Assembly: GCF_902167145.1 (NCBI RefSeq)
Contig: NC_050096.1
Coordinates: forward strand, 80,162,683-80,226,682
DNA: 64,000 nucleotides
Source: Zea mays
Taxonomy: Eukaryota > Streptophyta > Magnoliopsida > Poales > Poaceae
Reading direction: 5' to 3'
The position numbers were made by a program, and so were the translations under genes. Numbering within the stretch: position 1 is the first letter of the stretch; the number at the start of each line of letters is the position of its first letter. The notes beneath the pieces are model-generated. The model was not told where the DNA came from, searched no databases, and worked only from the letters and a program-made list of their open reading frames with translations. This document shows positions 22,366 to 34,392 of the stretch, in pieces.

Positions 22366-23562
22366 GGGTGCCTTTGGTTGGGCTTCTAAACTTACTTTTA
22401 CTTTCAGAAAAGCCCAAATACCAACCAAAGAGATAAACTTTTACTAACGTACTTCCAAAAAAAGTAGCTTTTCTCTAGTTCAATTGCCACAGCAGCCCTT
22501 GACGTGCTTCTTTTGGCTGTGTGGGCGACCTTTTCCACAAAATTACCCGCACTGCCATTATAAACGTACCGATTTGTCGTTGCTGCTTTCAAAGAAATTA
22601 GATCGGCGTGTGGAATTGTGGCGGCGGCCGTATCCTCCCGAGCCTGCTCCCAAGACGGTGGCCGGTCCTCTCCAGGCGAGTCCCCAACAGCTACCCAGTC
22701 GGAGGCCGGGTCTTCCAAGCGGCTCCCAGCGAATCCCAGGCGGTGGCTCGTCTTCCTGCCCGTCGTCCTCCCCAGGCGATGCCCGTCGTCCTCCCCAGGC
22801 GCCAGGCGGCCGGCCGTTCATCCCCAAGCGCCAGGCGGCCGTCGTCCTCCCCAGGCACCAGTCGATCGTTACTTCCCAGGCGCTGCCCATCATCCTCCCC
22901 AGGCACCAGGCGGTCGTTCCTCCCCAGGCACTCGACGGCGGCGGTCTACAGGTGATTGCTTGCAACGTTGTAGCTAGTGATTGCACGCTGTACAAGCTAA
23001 TGCACATAAACCAGTTAACTTTAACCCGAGGCGCTCAGCCACCAACTGGTGAAGTGATGATCTGCTGGACGCTATTCTGCGCTAATGGATATGCCTGACA
23101 CAATGCAATTTCAGCTAGTAGTACGTGCTATTAGAACTTGTGGAAGATAAGGTCATTCTCAGTAGGATGTTGTGACACATCGTCACTCTTAATGACTTAT
23201 AGTACAATTTAAAAGAAGAGATACATAAAGATTTTTATGAGAGACGGTAGAGTTTTATGAGGATAAAACTTACACGATTACTTAGTTTAAATCTAATGTG
23301 TCAATATTGAAACAGTGCATTGAAACTCATCACTGATAATGACTTAATAGCACAAAATAAAGTGTTATAATCAACTCGAATATTAAGTGTCTCCTACAAG
23401 GTAGGGCCATTATAGACATTTTATACCAAACCTACAATTTCACAGTTGTTCGAACCAAACGGCTTTCTGCTTTTTTCACAGCTCATATTTCACAGCAACT
23501 TTTTCACAGCTTACAGCCCACAGCAGCTTTGTTTCACAGCTACAGCACAACCAAACACACCC
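22366..23562. mobile_element. Tourist/PIF-Harbinger-like non-autonomous element
   Basis: Terminal inverted repeats GGGTGCCTTTGGTTGGGC and (reverse complement of the right end) GGGTGTGTTTGGTTGTGC are flanked by TAA at 22363-22365 and 23563-23565, the usual target of this superfamily. The size is 1197 bp with no transposase. The centre is GC-rich, unlike the AT-rich flanks, and holds a minisatellite. Confidence 0.75.
22640..22945. repeat. GC-rich minisatellite inside the Harbinger-like element
   Basis: About ten degenerate copies of a block around CGTCCTCCCCAGGC, with GCCAGGCGG or ACCAGGCGG between, spaced roughly 20-40 bp apart. All three frames stay open over much of it, which explains several overlapping spurious ORFs. 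Confidence 0.75.
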
Positions 23563-23661
23563 TAAGTACATAGTGGTGGCCCTAGAGCAACATACTTGTG
23601 GTATGTACCCTAGTTATGTTACCTAGCCGCATAGGAGACTTCTAAGGATAAAACTTACATA

Positions 23662-23998
23662 CTCCCTCCGGTGCAGTAAAGGTAGTCGTTTAGGACATGA
23701 TTGTGCATACCAAGGAGTGATTAATTATCATATAGTTTTCCCTGTTTGCCCTTATTAAATAGGGATATGGGTGCATTAACATCACCAAAACAATCAGGCT
23801 TGATTGGTTACTGCCGCACCTCCCGCGGCATTTTAGACTGGAGGTCTCAAGCTCGATTCCTCTTGAGTGCATCTTTTTTTTCCCGATGCAATTACTCAGG
23901 GGCAGCGACGTCCAAATTCCAGACCCACGCGCGCTATGACTTCTTTTGTGCACGCTCTGTCACGCGCAGGATGACTTGCTTTACTGCACCGGAGGGAG
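23662..23998. mobile_element. Stowaway-like (Tc1/mariner-type) element
   Basis: Terminal inverted repeats CTCCCTCCGGTGCAGTAAA and its exact reverse complement at the right end are flanked by TA on both sides (23660-23661 and 23999-24000). The size is 337 bp with no transposase. The interior carries a tRNA-like block. Confidence 0.85.
23795..23873 (+). other. tRNA-like core in the Stowaway-like element
   Basis: An A-box-like TGATTGGTTACTG (23801-23813) and a B-box-like AGCTCGATTCC (about 23850-23860) sit at tRNA spacing. CTCAAG pairs with CTTGAG as a T-arm-like stem, and a run of eight T (23874-23881) follows. It is too degenerate to be a working tRNA and could be SINE-derived. Confidence 0.45.
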
Positions 23999-24014
23999 TA
24001 TGTGCTATATGTTC

Positions 24015-24165
24015 CACAGATTATGCAGCATATCACCCATTGTCGAGATACCTCCGTGGCTTGAAATGGTCCCTCCCAGGTGGGGCATAGCTTGTTCATC
24101 CCAATTCGATTAAGTGTTAGGTAAACTAGATCAGGTGGCGCCCCTTCGGGCGCCCTATCCAGCAT
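24015..24165 (-). pseudogene. Gypsy integrase C-terminal remnant
   Basis: The minus strand reads PPDLVYLTLNRIGMNKLCPT, then WEGPFQATEVSRQ, like the post-core region of Ty3/gypsy integrase (L.PTWEGPF.V). It breaks off after about 40 residues, and no other part of that element is nearby. Confidence 0.55.
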
Positions 24166-24927
24166 AGGGAAAATTCCACTTCGTACAAGGAGAAATCAGT
24201 AATAAATAATTGTTGATGTAATCTCCCATGAAACTTATCAGTGCCAAACTGAGGAACAAAGCAATGGTAAAACTAATAACATAAAGATACCAAACATAAT
24301 TTACATTAAAATTGCAGTTGTTTTCTGTTTTAGCACAAGTTATCAGACATAGAGGTTTACCGTAGTGTAATGATAAGACCTGATATAACAAAAACTAATA
24401 AAAAATAAGATGTAGGAAACTAATCCAAAATAAGATGACAAGATCCAAGTCTACGTTAGGTGATGTACGTAGGGACAGGCACCACAGCGGGAGGTATATA
24501 CATGATATTGGGCTAATGCAATCCACATAATTATATACATAAACCTTAGAAAACTACAAGGCAGCTTCACTTCATCTATAAAAGTCAAGCGAATAGCCCA
24601 GTCCATTCACAAAAGGCAAGCACATCAATTGTAATGTGTTCAAACTTCAGGTTTCTCGAGGCTGCAAACAACAAATACAAGAATGTGACTCAATAAATAT
24701 TCCACGTGTCATGTTCCATCCACCAAAAAGGAATTGGCATCTGAATTCATTGTATTTCACAACCATTTAACTCTAAAAGTGATTGATTGTCATCAAGGCC
24801 AAATTGTATACGGGGATGTTTACAACACGTGCAAAGTTAACCAAAATAAAACTTTCACTCGCAGCCATTGTTGAGCGGTGTTTTTTCTTAACATACAAAT
24901 ATTCGATATGGTACAGAGTAAACTGTG
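24166..24927. other. No recognisable feature
   Basis: AT-rich intergenic sequence between the gypsy remnant and the solo LTR. No coding similarity or repeats stand out. Confidence 0.5.
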
Positions 24928-27900
24928 TGTAACACCCCGGGCTTTAAGGGACAAAGCCGGGTGCATCTCATACATGCGTCAAGAAGACAACATATATAAT
25001 AACAGAGTGTATAGAGATAAATGTCATAATATAATCAGATTATTTATTACATAGCGGAAGTCTTATTACAAAATAAAAGAATAAATATAAAACGAACTAA
25101 GGATCGTCCTTGGCGCAGAAGTCAACTGGGGAAACGTCACCTAGATCAGATCAAACTCCTCGCCTTGTGGCTCCTCCTAAACCACCTGTTCTTCTCCTGT
25201 GGGGGGGTGTGAGACAACAAGGGTGAGCTCACACATGATCATAGCTCAACAAGTTGTGGGGAACCAGTGGACATGAACTCACAAAGGTGGGAGTTCGTGT
25301 GATGTGTAAGGCTAATCAATGACAGGGGTTAAAAGCTGAGCATTGCTTTTAAATAGTTGGTCAAAATTTTATTAGCAGTTACTAAGTGTAAGTAAATACC
25401 AAACCTTAAATAAAGTAATAGAACAAAATTAATAATAATCCCATGCAATGTAAATGACAAAATTGTATTTAAGTTCCATAAATTAATCATCAGAGACTCC
25501 TGAGCTGCTCATGTCCGCGAGCTCGGCTAGTATACCAGTTTTACACTCTGCAGAGGTTGTACCCTTTACCCACAAGTGGTGTTTCCTATGTCGCCAGGGT
25601 TAGCTAGGCCCTTAGACACTACCAAGGTGAATGGCTAGGGATCCACTACGAGGCCTTTACAAAGTTCCACTAGCTTCCGAAAACCCGCTACAGTTTATGG
25701 GAAGAGCACTTGCAAGAATCCCCCGTCTGACCGCCATCGCAGCAAATCAACCCGAGAACCTCCTTGCATGCAACTCCCCTACTGCCCTTGCCCCTTTCGG
25801 GTAAGGTAGTCTTCCACTAGCTTTCCTAATTAGTTAACCAAGGGGTCCCATTCCTCCCTTGTGGTGGCACGTGTTTCTCAAGTTAAGCTCTATGTTCCAA
25901 TTAACATTAATGACCTTGACATGAACATAAATAGAATAACAAAAGAATTGGAACATAGATATAATAAAATGTTAACCCAAAACCATGTAAAGCAATAGCA
26001 TAACTACCCATATGATTCAGGGGTAAACAAGGTAAAATGGATAAACAATCTAGGGTGACCTATCAGATCCCATCAAAATTAAACCTATGCATTTAATAGT
26101 GATAATAAAGAATATTATTAGGTAGCAAAAGTGGATCAAGGGCACAACTTGCCTGACACTTGAGAATCCAGGTGACAGGATGAACTTTAGGTGACTCGCA
26201 ACCGCACTGCTAGTCGTAGCAATACAAACAAACATGGTATAGACAAAATTAACATCACACCAATCATAAGAATAAAACTATGTAATAATAATCTACGCGT
26301 TGTTACGAGATCGTGGGAACGAGAACCACTAAAATCGGAGCTACGGTTAAAGAGTTATGATTTTATATAAGATTTATGTGAATAAAATATTAAACTATAT
26401 TATAAATTGGTTAATATAAATCATATGAGAGGTTATTCTATAAATAATTATCTCAACTTTAATCTAAGTTATAAATTGACCATAAATTATATTCTATTAG
26501 ATTATAATGATAAGCTGATTAACAAGACTAACCAACATAAATTAAATAAAGATCTAATTAGAAAAGAATGAGACATGGTATAATAAATGTTGTTACTGCA
26601 TAGTAAATACTTGTACGAGATTAACGCAACTTGAACGGATCAATTTGGCATTAAAATGAGAAAGTTATGAATTTCCAAGGGTTTTATGTGTTTAGTACAA
26701 GATTAAATAGGATATAAATTTTAATGTGACATTCATGTCAAAACAAAGGTACTATGTGATAAATAATAATATTATAGAATTATAGAAATTGGAATGGACT
26801 CATTTGGACTTAATATGAATTTTCTATTGATTTAACAAAATTCTGGATTGTTTTTATATAAGAAATTCATTTTATAAATCGATTTCTCTGATTTTCCATT
26901 ACCCTGAGCCACGCCTCAAATATCAGATAATACAAGGACCCCAACGCAGGTATTCCCGTGACTCAAACAACAGACAAACTGGAGGGCGGGTTGATTTATG
27001 GAAAGTGTGAGGGCTCTTTTACAAAAGTGAACGGTTGAAGGGGGTACGAGCGCTATAGAGCCGTTGGATCTGCATGCTACGGTTGCGATTACATTATAAT
27101 AAGACTCGAACCGGTATGCAATCTGAGCCACAGGATACTCAATCCACGACCCTGATTCAATAGGAAGCACTTAACCTAATCTTAGCCGTGCACTAGGGAA
27201 TCGACGGCGCCCGCCAACCCACACCTTGCTCGAACCCGGGCGGCGGCGCACAACGCCCAGGCGGCAGTGGCCATGGCCGACCAAACCCCACCCGGTGGTC
27301 AGATGTGCATTTCCAATCGTAGTCTAGTGTAAGAGAAAGCGGGAGCTAACGTGAACTCGAGGAAGGTGTCTCACCGAGGGTAGGGATGAAGGCGAGGCCA
27401 GTCGACGGTGCGGTACAACACGACGGTGGTGCATCCACTTCGGCGAGGAATCTCTGGACATCCAGCACACAATCCTGCCAGCCGTGGGCACTAGAAGTTC
27501 CCAGAGAGCGCCGCCAAGCATCCAGGCCCGTCACCAAGTCCACACCAGCGGCGAGAGGTCGAGCAGCGGCGGTGATTCTCGCTTTCAAACACTCCCTCAA
27601 TGGTGGTAGCGTTGAGCTCTAGGTCGGAGCAGGAGGGACTGAGCGAGGCTGCTCCTTATATTGCCATGATGGTGGAGTCGGTCCTCAAGAATCGACATGG
27701 CCACCCGGAATCTCCCGCTGGTTGTTGCAGGTCTGCGCCATGGGTGCGTCCGTGGTGGAGTCGGCACGGGTAGGGAGATATACAGGAGTGTAGGGATGTA
27801 AGGATTACACGCAGGGCCCGCCCGTCAGCGAACACTGTGACCCAAGCACGTAGCGGACGACAGGTGGGGCCCAGCGCGCGGATGGAAGAAAGTGGACTGC

Positions 27901-28399
27901 GCGGGGTGGATCCAAAAATGGGCTGAGAGAGAAAAAAATTGTCCTGAGACCAATCCGTTCATTTTTTTTCTATTTTCCATTTTCCTCCCTTTCTTTCCAA
28001 ATTCAGATTTCTACTTCAAATTTGAATTTAAATACTGTAGTGATCTTGTACCCAAATTATAGGTACATAATAATCATAACGGTATAAAAGGGTTTAATTA
28101 TTTATATTTTTCTTTTCTTTATTATATTTTTTTGTTTAGTACTCTTCCTTCCTTTTCTCCAATTCTTAATTGTCCAAATTGAATAATTGTCCATTTCACC
28201 GTTTGCACATTTCTATTATCACTATCTTTAGGAGTGAATGCACAAACATATAAACTCCAGCATGATGCACAAGTTGTTCTTGTTTCATTTGTTAATTAGT
28301 CACTTTTAGGTGTGGTTATTCACATGTAATACTAAATGGAGACAAAGTACATGAGAGTGTTATCCCCCCTCTCTATGGTTTACAACATTGGGTATTACA
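24928..28399 (-). repeat. Gypsy solo LTR (Tekay-type relative), minus strand
   Basis: On the minus strand it begins TGTAATACCCAATG at 28399 and ends GCCCGGGGTGTTACA at 24928, 3472 bp. Parts near 25530-25680 (CTCTGCAGAGGTTG...TTTACCCACAAG) match blocks in the LTRs at 2996-7121 and 54658-58487, but overall it is divergent. Flanks are CTGTG (24923-24927) and CTATG (28400-28404), a TSD with one mismatch. No internal domain, primer site or polypurine tract adjoins either edge, so this is a solo LTR. The ORFs in 26916-27622 are LTR sequence. Confidence 0.75.
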
Positions 28400-28881
28400 C
28401 TATGGTCAGAGGACATTCGTAGCTTTTCGCATAGTTTTACTTTCATCTCTACAAAATAGATTCTGTCATGGAATCATATTTGCTTAGATTGGAATCACTA
28501 TATAGTATATACACAATAACAGAGGATGAACATAAATAAACAAATTGCTTTGAGAAACACATTTGATAATTGACAACACTCAGAAAAAATTGAAGTACCA
28601 TTTTTGACAAAATTGAACATGAAACAAGGGTTAAGGCCTTATGGAAACATGATCTACATAACAGAGCTCTATAGTAAGCTTACTCTAGATCAGGATTACC
28701 TTGAAGGGATTCAAGACCTGTAGCAATAAATTATTCCTAGTCAAATCATGAACATGAAAAACCTTCTTATACTGGTTTAAAGAAAAGAAATGCTCGTTTT
28801 TCATTAATATATATTTATATAGTCTACGTAAGACAGAATCAAAGTATATTAAGCTTATCAATGTAATAAAAAATTAATTAC
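28400..28881. other. No recognisable feature
   Basis: AT-rich sequence; possibly intron remnant of the exon-like fragment at 28882-29094. Confidence 0.35.
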
Positions 28882-29094
28882 CTCCTCAGTCTCAATGTAG
28901 GCTTCTGCATCATTTTCTTACTTCTTTAGTATCTTTATGTCAAACCATTGTAAAGACTGAGCCAATTTTCTTCGCTTGATGTAGTCGTTTTGTAGAAGTG
29001 TATAGAAGGCATACATAATATCCTTAGTATCGAATCCATCCTCTGTTATAAACGGGTTGGTGGTAATTTTACCACTGCCAACATGAGAATCCAT
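28882..29094 (-). pseudogene. Exon-like fragment of an unknown gene
   Basis: From an ATG at 29094 the minus strand reads MDSHVGSGKITTNPFITEDG, then FDTKDIMYAFYTLLQNDYIK with a basic/aromatic continuation. It meets an in-frame TAA at 28918-28920, continues AEAYIETEE, and reaches a donor-like GTAATT. Composition looks like real coding sequence. I do not recognise the family, and the stop indicates decay. Confidence 0.4.
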
Positions 29095-29171
29095 CTATTT
29101 GCATTATTCCTTTCATCTGGCGTACTGCATCCTGATCATAGTCCATGAGTTAAGAAAGGGAGGGAGGGTGG

Positions 29172-29441
29172 TGTAAGGAAAATGGACCCCGGGTCATTTG
29201 GCTAATTGAATTTTGGTGTTTGATGATTAACACAACCTGTGAACTAATAAGTTTCCTAGTGTTTGTGTTTGTAGTTGACAGGATGCTAGAGTTACTTGGA
29301 CTAAGGAATTGAGGAAAGCAACACCTCAAAAGAAGATATTAAGAAGATCCAGGAAAAGTCCAAGAACAAAGATGTGTGTTGCCCGCGGACTGTCTGTGCG
29401 TGGAGCACCGGACTGTCCGGTGGCATATCGGACTGTCCGGT
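29172..29441 (+). repeat. 5' LTR of the gag-only Sirevirus, first part
   Basis: Matches 63168-63437 of the 3' LTR with scattered substitutions. It is cut within the palindrome array by the Tekay-type element; CCGGT (29437-29441) is that element's left TSD copy. Confidence 0.9.
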
Positions 29442-32400
29442 TGTAACACCCTGATTTTGGGGGTATAAAGTTTCTTTCTAATTATCACCCAAAATCATGT
29501 GTTACTCTTCTTTTTCTCACTCTAGGTTTTCTCTCTCTAGATTCGTTCTCTTTCTTTTTCCTTTTTTATTAGAGATAGCCTAAACTAGTGGAGGTTAATT
29601 ATTTATTTTTGCCAAAACCTTATGAGTCATGACATGTTGCATCATGCTGAGCTTAAAATATTCTTTGAAGTGTTGCACATGTTTGAATTTATTTGAATTT
29701 GAAAACCTAGATTGAATTTGGATTTGAAAACCCTAGAAAAAGAAATGGAAAAGGAATTAGAAAATTCAGAGAAAAAGAAAAGGGGAAAGCAGCCCAAACC
29801 AGCCCACCAGGCCCAGTCCCGCGCGCGTGCCTGCCGCCCCTGACAGGCGGACCCCGCCTGTGGGCACCAGTCTTCCGCGCGCGCTCACTCTCCCGCTCTC
29901 TACCTAGTGGGACCAACCTGTCGGCGCCGGTTTTCTTCCCCGCGTGCTCCCTCTCTGTCTGTCTCGCGGGCCCGGTCCGCCAGTCGCCGAGCCATTGCTC
30001 TGCACGCCCCTTTCTCCTCTCTCTGTGTCGTGGGCCTACCCTGTCAGTTCCACCTTCTCCACGCTCGCAGTGGACCGACGCGTGCGCACTCACGCACGTC
30101 ACCGGGTTTCTCAGCCACGACGCCTACCCACGCGCCCAACTCCCTTCATAAAGCCCCGCCAGTGCCCCGCGCACACCCCTCACCTCATTTCGCGCAGCTT
30201 CGCCCTCTCTCGCGCTCTACCCACACTGCCAGCCGCCGTCGGAGACCCGCGCCCGTGTCCCCGACTATCCAGCTCGCCGGAGACCGCCCCAAGCCTCCCC
30301 GAGCTCCACCCCGAGGTGAGATACCCATCCTCGTGTCCAATTTCCCCTATTGCACCCTGTGTTCGATCAATTTCGCCTTCGCCGGTGCTCGGCCGCGGCG
30401 GTCCACCGTGCTCGTGCGGTGGCCGGTCGATTTAGCCTGGTCTAGTTCACCGGAGTAGGCCCCTGTGTCACCCCTGCCTCTGCCGAAGTTAGCCAAGACC
30501 TTAGCGCGCCTTAAGTCCCCTCCTCGTGGTCGGAATGGCTCGCCGGAGTTTCTCCGACCCGCCTGAGGCCTTCTCACCGTCGTTCTCCCCTCTCTGCCAA
30601 TGGATTCATGGCCCCTTCCCCGCCATTGAGTTCGCTGTGGCACCCTCTTCCCCTCTGCCCAACTCCGGGACCCTGGAGCCACCCTAGCTCGCGCTAGCCC
30701 CAACCCTGGCGACCTCACCGACGAGGAGAGGAGTGGCGCTGCCCGCAGCCGTCTGTTTCCTCGGTCTGATTTCCCCCGTCCAATCTTGATCGCACGGCTC
30801 GGAACGTGGGATGCCGCTTCGCGCCGCGCGCCTGACGCCCTGGCCCACCTGTCAGTGCCGCTCGCAGCCGCTCATCATTCCCTGTCTGATTTCCCCCATC
30901 CGATCTTGATCGAATGGCTATAACCCCCTTAGTCCGATCTTGATCGAACGGCTCGGACCCCCTCGGACCCCTGCAGCCGTCCGTTTCCCCCTAGCGCTGG
31001 GCCCGCTCGGTCAGTGCGCTTTCCCCCCCCCCCCCCCCCCCTCTGTCATTGACACTCCCTGGCCCGCCTATCAGCGCTCGCTAGCCCGCGAGCGCACCCT
31101 CGGCCGTAGATCTAATCTCATCCATTGGTTTTAGATCTGACTGTTAGATTCACCCGATACCCCTTCGCGCGGTAGTTTTCTTAAAGAGACCCTCGTTTTA
31201 TTGGAAACCAACCCGTCGTCCTCTGTTTTAGCGCATAGGTCCCTGGTTTGTTTTAATTAGACCCCTAGACTTTTATTTAATCACAGATTTAGCCCCAGTT
31301 TCATATTTCAAACTTAAAAACTTGCTTATTTCATATCTTTTTCATATGAACTCCAAATTTAGTGATTCAAATTACAAAATGTTCATAGAATTATTCTCTG
31401 TTTAAATAAAATGGTTTCACTTACTGTCTGCACATTCTAATTTTTATGATTGAATATGAACTAATATATATGTAGTTCTATTTATTTAATAAAATAAATA
31501 AAAGGAGAACCTTAGAGATTTAATCATGTTTAAACTTGTGATATTAATGATAGGTATTGCATGAGTTCATCTCTGTTCTAAATTATAGGTCACAATAAAA
31601 TAAATTGATATATGATTATGTACTTGTAAATAACACTTAGGGAAATAGTAATCTATTTTCAAATAAAGTTAAGGTATGTTATAGTTTATGTTATACTTTG
31701 AATTCATTATCCCTCATGTAATATTGTGCCTTTTTAAGATGTGTTCCAATGTTTGTACATGTTTGGTGTGATGTTCATTTGTACTTTCCAAATGTATTGA
31801 ATGCATGCTCGCCATATTTAGACAACGAGCAGCTCGTGGTTCCTGAGTGTGTCACCGAAGATCCCTCTGAGCAATAACCTAGTGAAGGCAAGTGTCCTCT
31901 GACCTATTATGTCCTACTTATTGTATAATTCACTGTCCCGCATTACTTTATGAAACCAAAGGATTGACTAGCTTTCTATTTACCTTATCCTTGTTTACTT
32001 TTTTTGGGTTATCATGGTTAGCATGTTGCTATTGCCTTAACTTAATCAATGAACATGATGTGAACATTTATGATACGATACTGTTATCCTGATTATGTGA
32101 ATGATCTTGTGATACTCTAGGGGGGCTCAGGCCTTTTTTCCTGAGCACCTCTCCATAAGGACCTGTTCGTGGAGTGACCACCCGGGATAACAGTGCAACC
32201 ATGAGGGTGGAATGGGACACCCTTAACTGCATTTGTACGACTGGCGAAACCTAACGAGCAGCTATGCACCAGGGGAGTCTTTGTAAACGCTACATAGTGA
32301 AACCTTGCCAACTCACCTTGGTAGTGTTTGAGGGTATGATTGACCCGAGGCATAAAGGGATCACGACTTGTGGGTAAAGTGTACAACCTCTGCAGAGTGT

Positions 32401-32508
32401 TAAAAACTGGTATATCAGCCGAGGTCACAGTTAAGAGCAGCCTTGGGATCCTCTTTGATTAGAAGAACTTTGGATACTTTTATGATGATGATTAAGAATG
32501 TTGGTTAT
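29442..32508 (+). repeat. 5' LTR of the Tekay-type element, first part
   Basis: Starts TGTAACACCCTGATTTTGGG. It aligns along its length with 54658 onward. Compared with the 3' LTR it lacks about 146 bp (the segment around 57478-57625), and it has a 21-C run (31023-31043) where the 3' LTR has six C. It ends in GTTAT, the left TSD copy of the Grande-like complex. GC-rich open frames at 29900-30720 are also seen in the 3' LTR and are not supported as genes. Confidence 0.88.
31023..31043. repeat. (C)n homopolymer, about 21 bp
   Basis: Uninterrupted C run in the 5' LTR. The equivalent place in the 3' LTR (about 56279-56284) has only six C, so it expanded after insertion. Confidence 0.9.
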
Positions 32509-33100
32509 TGTTGGGGACTTGTTCTCAAATGCTATGAATTAAGAACAAGGCAACACAAAATGTTAAAGGTTAAGGCCCTTCGTCCTTCGAAGCATTATTT
32601 CCCTTAGGATATAATGATCTTCAGACGAAGGTCATGAAGGACATACCTTCATCATCACAATATTTACTAATGAAAGAAGAAGCATGTGAAGCATAAAAAA
32701 GAAACATGAATGATTACATAACATTATTAACTCATCTTCTATTATATTATCAAGAATAAACAAAAATAATGCAGAATTACATTTGTACCTTCGGCTTGAC
32801 AGAAGGAGATAGTACAAGCATGATGCACGAGCGAGTACAAATCATCGTGAACAGTACGGGGGTACTGTTCATCTATTTATAGGCACAGGGGCGCAGCCTG
32901 TGTGAAATTACATTTATACCCTTTACAATCGATTACATTCATGACACAAACTATCATGGGTCAATATGTCTTTTTATCTTTAAGTCTGTGCAACCCTTCG
33001 TCTTTGGCATGTCGTTATACCGAAGTTCCCTGTAAGGTAGCTTCGGCGTTATTTCCGTGCTGATCTTCCGAAGGTGTTTCTTCTTACAGGACCTTCGGCT
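32509..33100 (-). repeat. Grande-like LTR 1 (outer 3' LTR), lacking its first ~20 bp
   Basis: Starts TGTTGGGGACTTG at the left TSD and matches the other two LTRs up to ACCTTCGGCT. The remaining LTR end (ATGAAGCAGACCCCCAACA) is replaced by internal RT sequence. Confidence 0.88.
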
Positions 33101-34392
33101 CATCTTCCTTCTTCATCCAGATTTAGTGGTAGCCTGAGTAACAATCTAGTAGACTCATGAGCTCTGACGAAGCTGCTGCATCTACTAGAGAATCTATCCT
33201 TAGCCATGGGAACTCATCTTTTGGACAAGCTTTGTTAAGATCTGTAAAATCAATGCACATTCTCCATTTACCATTGGCCTTCTTCACCATAACAGTATTA
33301 GCTAGCCACTCTGGGTATTTGACCTCTCTGATAACTCCAGCGCTAAGAAGCCTCTTTACTTCGTTCCGAGCACCTTCAGCTTTGTCATCAGACATTTTCC
33401 GAAGCCTTTGCTTTCTTGGCCTGAAAGATGGACCCACTGAGTGAATGCTCAATGACATCTCTGTTGACACCGCAAAGGTCATTGGCTGACCAAGCAAAGA
33501 CATCTTTGTTGTTGAATAAAAATCTTAGCAAATTCTTTTCCTGCTCTTCGGATAACTAAGACCCCAACAATACTTTTTGTTCTGCTATGTCTTCACATAA
33601 GAGCATAGGCTTCGGCTGATTCGCTGAAGCAGCCTTCTCTCTTTTGTATCGATACTACTCATAGGCTTCGGCTCCATCTATGTTATGGATTGCCTTTGAA
33701 TCTGTCCAGTTTCCTTCAGCATTCCTGGCAGCTTCTTGACTGCCATGAACAGCAATGGGTCCTTGTTTCGAAGGTATCTTCATGCATAGATATGCTGGAT
33801 GAAGTATTGCTTCGAAAGCATTAAGTGTTCCACGACCAATGATTGCATTGTAGGGGTACTCCATGTTAACAATGTCAAACACAACTTGTTCAATCCTTGT
33901 ATTATGAACAAAGCCGAAGGTTACTGGCATTGTGATTTTGCCAAGTGCTACAATTTGCCTTCCCCCGAAGCCACATAAAGGATGTGTAGCATCATGAATC
34001 TTATCTTCTAGCTCTTGCATCTGTCTAAAGGCCTTAGCAAATATGATATCCGCTGCACTGCCTGTATCAACCAGAACATTATGCACTAGAAATCCCTTAA
34101 TGACACAAGATATGACCATAGCATCATTATGAGGGTAGTCTTTGAGCTGAAGATCCTCCTGGGAGAAGGTGATTAGGATGTGGGACCATTTTGACTTGAT
34201 GAAGGGTCCCTGCACCCCAACATGTTGCACCCTTCTCTGTGCTTCCTTCTTCTGCTTCTTGTTAGCCGGCTCTAAACCTGAGCCACCTGTTATCGGAAGC
34301 ACCAGCTTCGTAGCCAAAGATGCTTCGGCTTGGTTGCTGAACGAAGCCATCAGCTCAAGAGTGGAAGTGAGTTCACCGGAGGTGGGCGCCAA
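33101..34392 (-). pseudogene. Left internal unit: protease and N-terminal RT only
   Basis: From the primer-site edge at 34392 the minus strand codes for a linker (KKQKKEAQRRVQHVGVQGPF) and an aspartic protease with VDTGSAADIIFAKAF (about residue 109) and AIIGRGTLNAF, open to 33655. After a stop the RT begins: DVIEHSxGPSFRPRKQRLRK, GVIREVKYPEWLANTVMVKK, WRMCIDFTDLNKACPKDEFP, LLDCYSGYH. It stops at about 33101, where LTR 1 begins. It lacks the YxDD motif and everything after. Here the RT N-terminus is complete, whereas the right unit has lost it. Confidence 0.8.

Noticed and set aside
22484..23098. Long ORFs on both strands over the CCTCCCCAGG block
   Set aside because: They are produced by a GC-rich minisatellite; all frames are open because the repeat unit lacks stops.
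29907..30720. Overlapping Pro/Arg/Ser-rich ORFs, also at 55124-56393
   Set aside because: Both copies sit at the same place in the two LTRs of one element, with substitutions that do not respect any frame. GC-rich LTR sequence explains them.
32117..32428. Minus-strand ORF in the LTR, with a similar one at 57580-57825
   Set aside because: Occurs in the same place in each copy of the LTR and shows no domain; LTR sequence only.
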